Below, one piece after another: positions 55,301 through 64,000 of a stretch of DNA of 64,000 nt; the stretch's first letter is position 1, and each line of letters starts with the position of its first letter. The DNA lies in assembly GCA_033030425.1 (NCBI GenBank), contig JAUFSD010000011.1, forward strand, positions 1,550,001-1,614,000. Reading direction: 5' to 3'. Below the pieces are notes generated by a model. It searched no databases and was not told the origin of the DNA. It was given only the letters and a program-made list of their open reading frames with translations. This DNA is from Verpa conica. Lineage: Eukaryota > Ascomycota > Pezizomycetes > Pezizales > Morchellaceae. Position numbers and translations under genes: made by a program.

Positions 55301-57306
55301 AGATCCTCCATAACTCCGAGTTCCTTATACCTCGACTCAAGCATTCTACCCAACCTGGTAGACATGACTGCCCACTCAGCGCTCATAGGAGGGAGTGCTA
55401 GGATTGTATTTTCCGTGTATTTAATAGCCTGTTGAAGGTCGTCTATGTCTCCCAATTGAGTATACCTCGCATAGAGTAGTTTGAGAAGGTTGGATGATAT
55501 GTTCCCCTTATGAGGGTCGCTAGGAGGTATTACTACCAATGCATTTTTGGTCAGTCTGATAGCCTGCTGAAGATCCTCCAGGGCTTCCAAATGTTCATAT
55601 CTTTCTAATAGCATTCCGCCGAGGTTGGCGGACATTCTGGCTGTATCAGTATGTGTAGGAGGCATTGCTGACACTGCCTCCTCCACAGACTTTACCGCCT
55701 GTTGAAGGTCCTCTATATCACCGAGTTGTGTAAACCTCCTGTGAAGTAGTAGGCCCAGATTTCCATAAATACTGGCCCGATCGACCGTAGGGGTTGTTGT
55801 CGCGATTATCTCTCTACTCCAGTGAATAGCCCCCTCCAGGCATTCAAAGGTTCCGAATTGATCATACCGTTCTTTTAGCATTACCACGAGATTCCTAAGC
55901 ATAGTTGCTCGATTAGGGTTGCTCGGATGAACTATTACAAGTATATCTTCAGTCCATTTAATGGCTTGTTGGAAGTCCTCCAGTACCCCCGCTTGCTGAT
56001 ACCTGCAATAATACTGTTCCGCCAACTTCGACATGAACATTCCACGGTCGTCGGTACTGTGCGTTATCACTGGGATTGTTTCCTGGATCCAGCTAATGAG
56101 GATATCCAAATCGTGAGGCTCTCGCGTTCTACTGTACCTTTCTTCAAGAAGCTTAACCAGAACAGCTCGAGAACTCCACTGTTCTTTGTCTGAACCCACG
56201 GGATCAACCAGTCCTTCAGCTACCATAATGGCGCTATCAAGATACTCAGCATCGCCGGTCGCGGTAAAAGCGTTGTGGAGCGTATCAACGATCGAAGGTT
56301 CTGTCTCTTCGTTTATTATCCTTCCATCCGGAACCTGAGGTGGAGTTCGGTTTGATGTATTGCTATGGGGGATTGTGTCTTGTATGTTATCCCTTTGTCT
56401 CACAGCGAGCGTATTAACCTCTAATATTCGTGCTACCTGGCTACTGTGGGGGACTTACAGTTTGGTTTTCTTAGGCACTTCCGCATTTTTGATCTTCAGC
56501 ATATAATCCAACATCGGCTTTATCCCTTCCTCTGTTTCAGCCAGCTCCTGAGCCATTCCTATAGAGCTATCCAAGTAATCCATATCATTCGTCTCTATGA
56601 ACACGTTATAGAGTGTTTGAATGGTCTCCCCTGACTCCCTTCCTTCCTCACTAATCTGGACCATCACAGGTACAGTGTTATTCTGTAGACTACGGTTACT
56701 CCGGTCAGTCTCTAGACAGATGACATTGTCAGGATATGTTTCTTACATATTCGACCCTAGTCGCTGGGCCTCTTTTTTTCGCACATCTCGGTCTGCTAGC
56801 ATGTGGTTCAATAGTGGCTGGATGCCTTTGTCTTTAAGTGCTAGTTCTTCAGCCTTCTCGATTGCTCTGTTGAGGTAATCGGGGTCTCCGGAGCCAAGAA
56901 ATAGGTTGAGATAGTTCTGAATAATCACCGCGGACTCTCTACTTGTGGCAGCAAGCTGGGTTGGTATGCATAAAGGCTCAGCCCCCATACTATCCGCTGC
57001 GAGATCCTTTCCGTGGCCCCTGCATCCTCAGTTCAACTTAGTGTCTATGAATCTCAAAGCTTGCCCAGGGTTTGTGCCGTACGTATTTTTCTGCTCATGA
57101 TTTTCCACACCCGTAATCTTATTTCTAGCCTCCCGAAGACTCTCTAATATCGGTAAGATGCCCTTGTCTGTTAGAGCCAGTTCCTCAGACAGTCGAATAG
57201 CGTGGTGTAGGTAATCGATTTCGCCAGTCGTATAAAACATGTTTCGAAATTTCTGAATGGTCTCCGCATCGTCTCTACTTGACAAGGATAGCTGTGTCGT
57301 GATCAC
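52318..57306 (-). CDS. TPR-CHAT caspase-like protease
   Basis: The main exon (52318-56398) is preceded by three exons (56459-56689, 56747-57019, and one from 57083 to about 57306) joined by 57-63 nt introns in phase. The first exon's start is unresolved; coding may reach about 57340. The three small exons and the start of the main exon encode related helical units (ETIQ..F...DYL..AI..AEELA..DKGI.P.L). About 17 TPR-like repeats of some 45 residues follow (RY..LG.LEDLQQAI consensus). The C-terminal CHAT domain keeps the His (AIHFACHG, codon 52753-52755) and Cys (YLSACSTAKN, codon 52615-52617) of the separase/caspase-like dyad and ends WAPFIHTGA. TPR-CHAT proteases act in stimulus-triggered proteolysis in bacteria; in fungi they occur with NLR-type systems. 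Activity and substrate here are inference. Confidence 0.88.
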
Positions 57307-57344
57307 AGGTTGGTCGGAGGTGTCCTTGCCTCTATTGACTGTAG

Positions 57345-58727
57345 AACCTTCCCTTTTTCAAGTAGCAAAGTCAGTTTTTTCTTCATCTCGTTAAACGGGG
57401 CCAAAGACCTACATGGAGCCTAAAATTCTAGTGCGAGATAGTTTTAGTATGCTTTGGTGTCCTGAGCCCACTACTGATGCGGGAACGATTATATTTATAC
57501 TATAATGGGGGAGCTTCGATGGGGCAGTGCTCTATATCAGTAATCCGCCGGATCCCGGAAGGGCCCAGCAGCGAGGTACCTACTGCTGATTGAGTGATGG
57601 ACAGTCAGATCTATATTATATCGAGTATGAAACAAAGTGCTTGGCAGAGTCTTGGCAAGAGTAGACTTAGACTGGAAGCGCCTCGAAGTCTGATTACTCT
57701 CAGTGCATGTCATGAACGCTTATGTAAGCGGTGTCTTGGCATAGTCACTGGCATAGAAATTGTTTCGTTTCCTTTTGTTTCTAGACTATCATCATCAAAT
57801 ATAACTCGCTTTCAGTCTTTTATGAAAATTTGTCCTATAATGAGATAATCACCAGCAGTAATCATAACAGTGCAACTATGCACACTTTTGTTGTAACTGA
57901 TCGACGTCTTCGGCAATAGACACCTGTTATACTGGACGACCAGCCTCATGCATTCCATCCGAGATACACAAATTTGAGAGTCAGAAAGCTAAAAAATAAT
58001 AGGATATAATACTGTAAAGCTAGCTCAGTGTCAACCCGACTTGACTCGGTTCAGCCCGGTAAAAGCGACCGAAAAGACGCTCCAATTCTGATCAAATGGA
58101 AGTTCACCCTGTATGTATGTATTATTTATCGTCCGTCTAGAAACACTCCTAGCTACGCAAAATCCCTGATTTGACTAGAAAATCGATACAGTATCATGGT
58201 TGGAGTTGAGAGAATTGAGTGTAGCTGACAAGACGGCCAAGGGGCTCCGCACAGCAGGGGAGAAACGTGATCGCCGCGCAGAATGAGATAGTCGTGTTTA
58301 TACCAATCCTAATATGAGGAGTACAGGGTCCCCAACCCAATTTCTGCCTATTTGAACATTCCTATTTCATTAAGGCATGCAAACATAGATGCAGTATATG
58401 GATAACTGCTGACTAATGATGAGGCTCAATTCTGCCAGGGTCGCGCTGTAGACCGAAACAGAGCCGCACGGAAACACCCGCAGAGCCTCATTCACTGAAA
58501 GTAATTCTACCGCCCTCTGTATTGCTCGATAGGGAACGGTTCATCCATTTTATCACAGTTACTCGTGTGACTATATATATGATCAAGCGACCGTGAGTTT
58601 TTTAGCTAATGTGAACAAGGTTTCAAAAGTTGACAGGTGGCTAGTTATGCCCATAACCCTCTATATAGCTATGGCCTTCTGACATCATCTGTCATTTACT
58701 CTTCAGATCGTGCAACAATCCTTCACG
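57345..58727. other. intergenic, no gene seen
   Basis: It includes one copy of the CCCGCAGAGCC motif (58477-58487) beside CAGAGCCGCA. Short frames only. Confidence 0.4.
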
Positions 58728-59344
58728 ATGACTGCAACAGAGATTGCCTCTCTTACGATGAGTGCCATGGCAATCCCACCGACTATCTTCGACGTATTCG
58801 AACATCGAAGACAAAGTAACTGGAGACGCAAAAAGCTCCAAAGCGACGTTCAGGACGCGCTATGTCGGCTCGAGCGCAACATTGTACTATTAGATTGGCT
58901 AGAGATCAAGTTAACAATAACCATTAAGAATGCCGAGGACCCGGGCGGCGTCAAGGCCATAGCTGACGATGCTGCTGAAATACTATCTAGCAATCAAGCA
59001 GAATGTTTGAGGATCTTGAATAAATATCTGGCAGAGGAAGGGAGTCGGGGAGTTTTGGCAGACATGCTGGGCGGTTTAGTGAAGGAAACTGGAGAAGGTT
59101 TATGGGTGACCTTTTTGCTACACCGCCGATGATGAAGGACGAAGATGCGAAACTCTTTTTGCAAGCCTCAAAAAGGTGCTTTGTTGCCTTTGAAACCTTA
59201 GAAGGCGTATGGAGACTTTCTCCACAGCGCAAGACCGTAACCGACCTCTCGGGTACCCTCGAAGCTACCTTGAGTACAATTGAGACCGCAGCCAGGTATG
59301 CAAGGGAATTACTAAAGGAAGAGAGGCGGGCGAAGGATAAATGA
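58728..59344 (+). CDS. small all-helical protein, possible NLR-type N-domain
   Basis: Two exons (58728-59078, 59138-59344) join in phase across a 59-nt intron to about 185 residues. Without that intron the frame would break, so the alternative is a frameshifted gene. The sequence is helix-rich (IASLTMSAMAIPPTIFDVFE, RLERNIVLLDWLEIKL, LSTIETAARYARELLKEERR). The short hydrophobic start followed by a helical bundle recalls N-terminal domains of fungal STAND proteins and HeLo-like domains, but no diagnostic motif is present and no NACHT follows. It sits 1.4 kb upstream of the divergently oriented CHAT gene. Confidence 0.6.
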
Positions 59345-59784
59345 TGCTATTAGTGTAATATTATGTTTTAGTAGATGTGTGAATTGAAATTATCTGAGTG
59401 CTTTTGCTACAAGAATCTGTTTCTCAAAACCCCGTTTTATCATTGATTGTGCCTATCTTATTCAAAGATTATCTTGCTTTTCTAAAATACCCATCATACC
59501 GGGTTAGGATATCTAATACTCTGTCCTTATATTATCTACAATCTAGGTAGATTTGAGCACGCGGTAGAACGTACCTACGCCGTCGCTGGAGTATGGCGGA
59601 CATTGGCCGATCCAGACGAGGTCATAGGCATGTAGGTATATGACATTGGGGCTTACCCCCTCCTCCAGGCATACTATGAAACTATCATTTATTACTTGCA
59701 CTTATACATTTTACATTTATCCATGTGAGGGAGCGTATAGATGTTTCCTCGGATAGTGTTACATCGGTTAGAGACCATGTATTT
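59345..59784. other. intergenic, nothing recognised
   Basis: AT-rich; probable 3' end signals of the preceding gene. No supported element. Confidence 0.35.
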
Positions 59785-60146
59785 GTTCTGGCCCGTTGGG
59801 GGGACGTCCCCTCAACGGGCAATCTTTTAGGTGCCCTACCCGTTGGAGGGACACCCATGGGGCGGACTAACAAAGTATAGCCTAATTAATACAGGCACAC
59901 TCAAAAGAATAAGAATAATAGCTAGAAAATATGAATCTATCTTGGGCTATATTTGTGATTTTTTTGGATTTTATACTATGCTTTATAAAACTTGTAGGAG
60001 GCTGGAAGCTTTGTTCTGAGTGTTTTTTTGTAGCCAGGAGTTATTTTATGTTGTTATCCATACAGGGGACGTAGGCTGGCCCATATAGAGGACGTCCCTC
60101 CAACAGGTTGGCCCGTTGAGGGGACGTCCCCCCAACGGGCCAGAAC
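59785..60146. mobile_element. foldback element with self-palindromic 36-bp TIRs
   Basis: The first 36 bp (59785-59820) and last 36 bp (60111-60146) are exact inverted copies, GTTCTGGCCCGTTGGGGGGA onward. Each arm is itself almost a palindrome (CCCGTTG..GGGACGTCCC..CAACGGG). Additional degenerate copies of the CCCGTTGGAGGGAC motif lie just inside both arms. TATTT flanks the element on both sides. No coding frame. Palindrome-in-palindrome ends are typical of foldback-like or hairpin-prone MITEs. Confidence 0.8.
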
Positions 60147-60420
60147 ATATTTATGATTATTTCATTTATTCATACATTACTTAGAGCGGATTCTCCAGGG
60201 TTAGGGTTATATTCCTATCTCTCATGGTAATATTTGTTCTTTTTTCTTTAACTATATGATGACATAGAATACTCCGCTTCAATGAAGGTAAAAAGTTAAA
60301 TAGCAGGGCCTCATACCTGGAAGACTTTATTGTCGCTTATCTTGCTTGTTCACGCCTCAACGCCGCACCCACAGAGTCATATTCCACCGGGGAATTGTGT
60401 GTGCCTTGTTGGACTAGGTA
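60147..60420. other. short gap between two elements
   Basis: AT-rich, with a two-unit telomere-like tract near 60199-60212. Confidence 0.35.
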
Positions 60421-60548
60421 CGCCTACGGGAGTAAGTCTCTGGATAGTGGTAGTGGTAGCACCATCTCTCACGGAAAATTATTGGCTGTTTCCTAGGCAA
60501 AACCTGTGCCACCACAGTCAGGTTTCCAGAGACTTACCCCCGCAGGCG
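60421..60548. mobile_element. 128 bp TA-flanked MITE
   Basis: Inverted ends CGCCTACGGGAGTAAGTCTC and, from the other side, CGCCTGCGGGGGTAAGTCTC, both continuing TGGA/TGGAA, with TA at 60419-60420 and 60549-60550. No coding frame. Confidence 0.75.
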
Positions 60549-61690
60549 TAGTACAATCAAGAAGGAAGTAAATAGGGATTGTTCAGATAAGAAAAGAAGA
60601 TTCCCGGGGCATGCGATAATTAATAATGGTGCCTCTATATATGCAGATGATCAGTCGCCTCTTCCCTATTTTGAGGGGAAGAATTTGCGGCTTGTATTTA
60701 ATCCAGTAGATCTGGCATTAGTAAGGTTAGCTATTTACTACTGCCGCACAATTGATGGCAGTTAACATCCCACAATCAGTGGGTTAGGTTTACTACATTT
60801 ATCTCATCAACCTTAGTGCAAGAGTGTAGATATACTACATGCCCATATACTCGTTCTCGTCATTTCCCTACATGACCTCCCCTACTATTCTCTCAAAAAT
60901 CGGCAATAGCAGTAATCATAGATTCAAACTCGCCATTGTAATTGAATACTAGCCAGGCTAATTAAAATATCGAATACTTTAGCCCTTAGCCTCAGGGCTC
61001 TATTTATTTATGATTTATTCATTCATTCGGCTTTACCGAAACAGTACGTGTTTTACGTAACAGTGGGCACGCTATCCTCAATCAGCTTTCTTTCATTTTC
61101 CACCGGCAAACCCCACTACCATATGTCATATCTGGGGTACTAGGTGGCACTAAATAGCTTGTTCGAACACTGGTCGATGTAATAGGAACATATTTTCTGT
61201 AATTAGGCAGAGATTACGAAGCCCAGGTGGCCCTCCGATGCAAGTCGTACTAACCTGCCGCATAGCACTTAAAGTAGTGGTGGTCAGGGGTAAAGTTATA
61301 GAAAATCCCCCGGTTCCTTGGCATAATAGTCTCTAGGGGGCCAGGTTTGACGTATACGGGGTTTCTACGCCGGTGGGGGTAAAAATCATTTTACTACTGT
61401 CATACGTGTGTACCCTGCAAGATTCAGGCCTCCAATCTATGAATCACGTTACCACCCTAGTTTAGGCTATAACGGTTGCTATTATAACTATTATTAAGAC
61501 AATCATCTACGTGTTCAGAAAAATATCCAAACATTCAGCGCTGAGCTCTGTAGTCATTTGCATATTACTATCCAGATAGCCACCGAGAACTGACGCTTAT
61601 ACCGATGTGTATGGTATATCTTTGTTAGTACTTGACTAAAACGATATAGGACAATTACGTACAGTTATATTCAAAATTTCCACTGTAGAA
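60549..61690. other. intergenic, no gene seen
   Basis: Only short frames; some ATTTATTTATG/ATTCATTC low complexity near 61005-61025. Confidence 0.4.
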
Positions 61691-62719
61691 ATGGATCATA
61701 TGACAATCATGGAGGAGGGAATGGAGAATTGCGAAATTTTTCTAAATGAGGAAGACATGGAATTACTAGAGGAGATTATTAACCTCGGAATACTACAGAA
61801 TGAGGAAGATCGAGTTTTCTGGAGAACGGAAGTAATTACGAGGGGGACACACGAGGGAGGGCCCCATCAGACGGACGACATGGACGTGGATAACGAGGAG
61901 GAAGAGAGTGATGAAGAAGACTGGAAGCTTCAGTGTGAGATCGTTCTGAAGGAGGATGATATGGAGGAGATCGAAAAGAGACTTAGGGAAGGTTTAAGTG
62001 AGGGGGGAATATGTGTGTATCTGGAGGAGGACGTTGAGGAGATCGAGAAGGGACCTAAGCTAGGAATAAGTGGCGGGGAAGTGCCTGTGGAAATACAAGA
62101 GGAGGACAATTCATCTCCCGTCTCCTCCCAACAGCTGGGTTGGAGGTAAATCTTGGACATTATTCTCGTATACCTTGGGCTTTGCTAATCATTTTGATGG
62201 TTCAGGGATATACCAAAACCAATTTCTTCCCTTTTGGAAATTCCAGCCGTTCTCTATCGTGTCTACGACAATTATTCCGTCAGCCAGTACAACGCCTTCG
62301 GATTTACCGCCGGAAAAAGTCTACAACCCACTACAACAGCCGAGTTCAGAGATATGATCAAATATCACATTGATTGGTGTAACTGGAAGATTAGAACCCC
62401 GTTCATCTCAATGACAAGTAGTATCAAGGAGGTCCAGCGGCACGTTGGCATTAGGCGCCGCACTAACCGTTCAAACATAAAGATTGCGATAATTGACACC
62501 CGGGTCCTTCTACATGACTGCAAGGCCCAAATATGGGAAATGCACAACGCAATGCAATTTTGTAGTGTTGGCCCACCACGTCAATACCCACTCAGGAGTT
62601 TCGACTACGAATACATCTGTGCACTTGAGGTGCCAGCGACTGCAATTATTACATGCTGTAATCCGAGTGATATATTAGCGGTTAGTCCTAAACACCTAGT
62701 ATATTTCATGTTTTCATGA
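61691..62719 (+). CDS. DUF7587-like protein with acidic N-terminus
   Basis: Two exons (61691-62145, 62206-62719) across a 60-nt intron give about 322 residues. The first exon is very acidic and internally repetitive (NEEDMELLEEIINLGI, KEDDMEEIEKRLREG, LEEDVEEIEKGP), probably disordered or a binding platform. The second holds a fungal domain of the DUF7587 type: VLYRVYDNYSVSQYNAFGF, WKIRTPFISMTSSIKEV, IIDTRVLL, and YEYICALEVPATAII. The order Arg..., Ser-Met-Thr-Ser-Ser..., Glu resembles the R-S-E layout of ADP-ribosyltransferase folds; that link is inference, and the domain's biochemical function is not established. The last exon could be followed by a further one not seen here. Confidence 0.7.
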
Positions 62720-62874
62720 GTAGTCTTCTTACATCTCATAATCTCTGGAATAAGAGAGTTCCAAAATAGGTATCTACCTTTATACATATAGGATAGAGTA
62801 AAAGAGCATTATTATACTACCAGGCTCCATTGAGGATAGGCCAATAAATGTCCGTAAAAAAAAATAACAAACTA
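62720..62874. other. short intergenic gap
   Basis: 3' flank of the DUF7587-like gene; nothing recognised. Confidence 0.3.
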
Positions 62875-63355
62875 TGGTGCACACGGTTATAAAGGTGTAC
62901 CGCGATTTGAAGCCAATTTGAAGCCGATATTCCAACACCAATAATTGCCAGAACCCCCCAAGAAAAGTTGGAAAGGTTTATATTGTACTTTTAAAGGTCT
63001 CCAACTTTTTATAGCCTAACCAGAGCTATGGTTGTTGTGGAATAAAACCTCACTTTTGGGTGTGAAAAGGGGCCATGTGGAACGTTCTCCATTATACACT
63101 TTACATGATCATATATACTTAGGCAGAAATTTCTAAAAATTATACATAAGAGAGGTATCTTGTGTATTGAAAGTATCTGGGTGCTTTATTATACTACTAA
63201 AAGTACTTTTAGCATAGATATCTAAATATTTTTTTTTAGAGGATGAAGCAGCCAAAAAAATTGGCATGCTTGGGCATGCTTGGGGCACGCTTAGGCCTAA
63301 TAGGGGTGTTCCACATGCCAAATTTGCCGGTACACCTTTATGGCCGTGCGCACCA
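62875..63355. mobile_element. 481 bp TA-flanked TIR element
   Basis: Inverted ends TGGTGCACACGGTTATAAAG and TGGTGCGCACGGCCATAAAG, both continuing GTGTACCG, with TA at 62873-62874 and 63356-63357. The interior has further short inverted words (GTTGGAAAGG near 62968 and CCAACTTTTT near 63001) but no transposase frame. Probably a MITE. Confidence 0.75.
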
Positions 63356-63357
63356 TA

Positions 63358-64000
63358 TATACGACTTTTCACACGTGAAAGAGGATGCTCCGGGGAAAGA
63401 AGGCGCTATCCTTTCGTAGTACGTAGGGCCTACCCATAATGTCTAGGAGGACTGACACGATGTCACTACTGTTTCTATGCTAGTAATAAATGCAAAGCCT
63501 ATCATAGTAAAAGTTAGGCCCTCTCAAATATTTGAACATTTTTACATTGGTCGTAGAAGCTACGTATTTGGCGTGATTTAATTTCACAAAACCAGCAATA
63601 TCATTTAGTGGTTTCTAGGCTGATACATTTCACCCTACTTTGCTTTAGTTGCGAAGTAGCTACTTTATCTATCAGCCCGTTCAAAAAAATGTTTATTCAA
63701 TAGTTTTGATAAATAAATACTATACGGATACAATCGGGATGACGTCATTCTCATTGTGGGGCAGTATCCGCGGCTAATCCCGCAGAGCCACATGTATGTA
63801 CCCTGGCTATGGTAGCTGTCATGGAATGTGTCATCCAAGAAAGGCTTGGCGTGTATCATAAGAGCCAAGTGAGGCTCTTAGATTAGACCATCATCAGTAA
63901 TATATGTCATATCTCTCATAAGCAGGCCTAAGTGCTGTCAGGAGCCAAGCCGTATACAGGGCGATATCACAGTAGCACAGGCTTTGCCTAATAATTTTGC
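63358..64000. other. intergenic to window end, no gene seen
   Basis: Contains one copy of the CCCGCAGAGCC motif (63779-63789). No supported coding region. Confidence 0.35.

Noticed and set aside
1..64000. CRISPR array, bacterial operon or replication origin
   Set aside because: No regularly spaced identical repeats and no Shine-Dalgarno-led gene runs; introns, TATA boxes and gene families are fungal.

Overview
The window looks like nuclear DNA of a filamentous ascomycete. Nearly every multi-exon gene I could rebuild has 44-85 nt introns with GT..AG borders and CTAAY-type branch sites, there are TATAAAA promoters, and the families (NACHT-ankyrin, TPR-CHAT, F-box-ankyrin, Dal5-type MFS, Cys-rich secreted protein) are typical of Pezizomycotina. 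Low gene density, many TA-flanked inverted-repeat elements and a large NLR-type repertoire suggest a repeat-rich genome such as a Pezizomycete (truffle or morel kin). The lineage is inference only.

Layout. 1-4.1 kb: gene-poor, one remnant of a dispersed repeat, one GC-rich island. 4.2-7.8 kb (-): eight-exon alpha/beta-hydrolase-NACHT-ankyrin receptor whose ankyrin array stops at CAG-to-TAG changes. 11.2-11.6 kb (-): small secreted Cys-rich protein with a TATA box. 12.5-13.5 kb: three short palindromic TA-flanked elements. 15.0-16.7 kb (-): six-exon MFS anion symporter. 17.5-17.8 kb (-): small acidic protein. 19.8-22.7 kb (+): F-box protein with about 26 ankyrin repeats. 24.1-25.3 kb (-): RAI1/DXO-like protein. 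26.7-30.4 kb: Tc1-like transposon split by a solo LTR, a 0.37 kb repeat and a 1.25 kb hairpin-rich insertion. 30.5-31.5 kb (-): unknown three-exon gene. 33-36 kb: MITEs and a decayed ORF. 36.7-41.2 kb (+): eleven-exon NWD-NACHT-ankyrin receptor whose P-loop sits on a 25-nt microexon. 43.9-46.4 kb (+): PD-(D/E)XK-like gene with a DNA transposon inside an intron. 48.2-48.5 kb (-): Cys-rich small protein. 50.3-51.4 kb (+): Myb/SANT-like protein with a minisatellite. 52.3-57.3 kb (-): TPR-CHAT protease with duplicated N-terminal exons. 58.7-59.3 kb (+): small helical protein. 59.8-60.5 kb: foldback element and MITE. 61.7-62.7 kb (+): DUF7587-like protein. 62.9-63.4 kb: another TIR element.

Functionally, two NACHT-ankyrin receptors, a CHAT caspase-like protease, an F-box-ankyrin protein, a possible ART-like protein, a nuclease-fold protein and a small helical protein lie within about 58 kb. 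These classes are associated with fungal allorecognition, immunity and regulated cell death. Nothing in the sequence proves they act together; the clustering is the hypothesis most worth testing. The rest is transposon debris of several kinds, including insertions datable relative to one another by nesting. Splice sites were placed by eye from reading-frame continuity, so individual junctions may be off by a base or use a nearby alternative.
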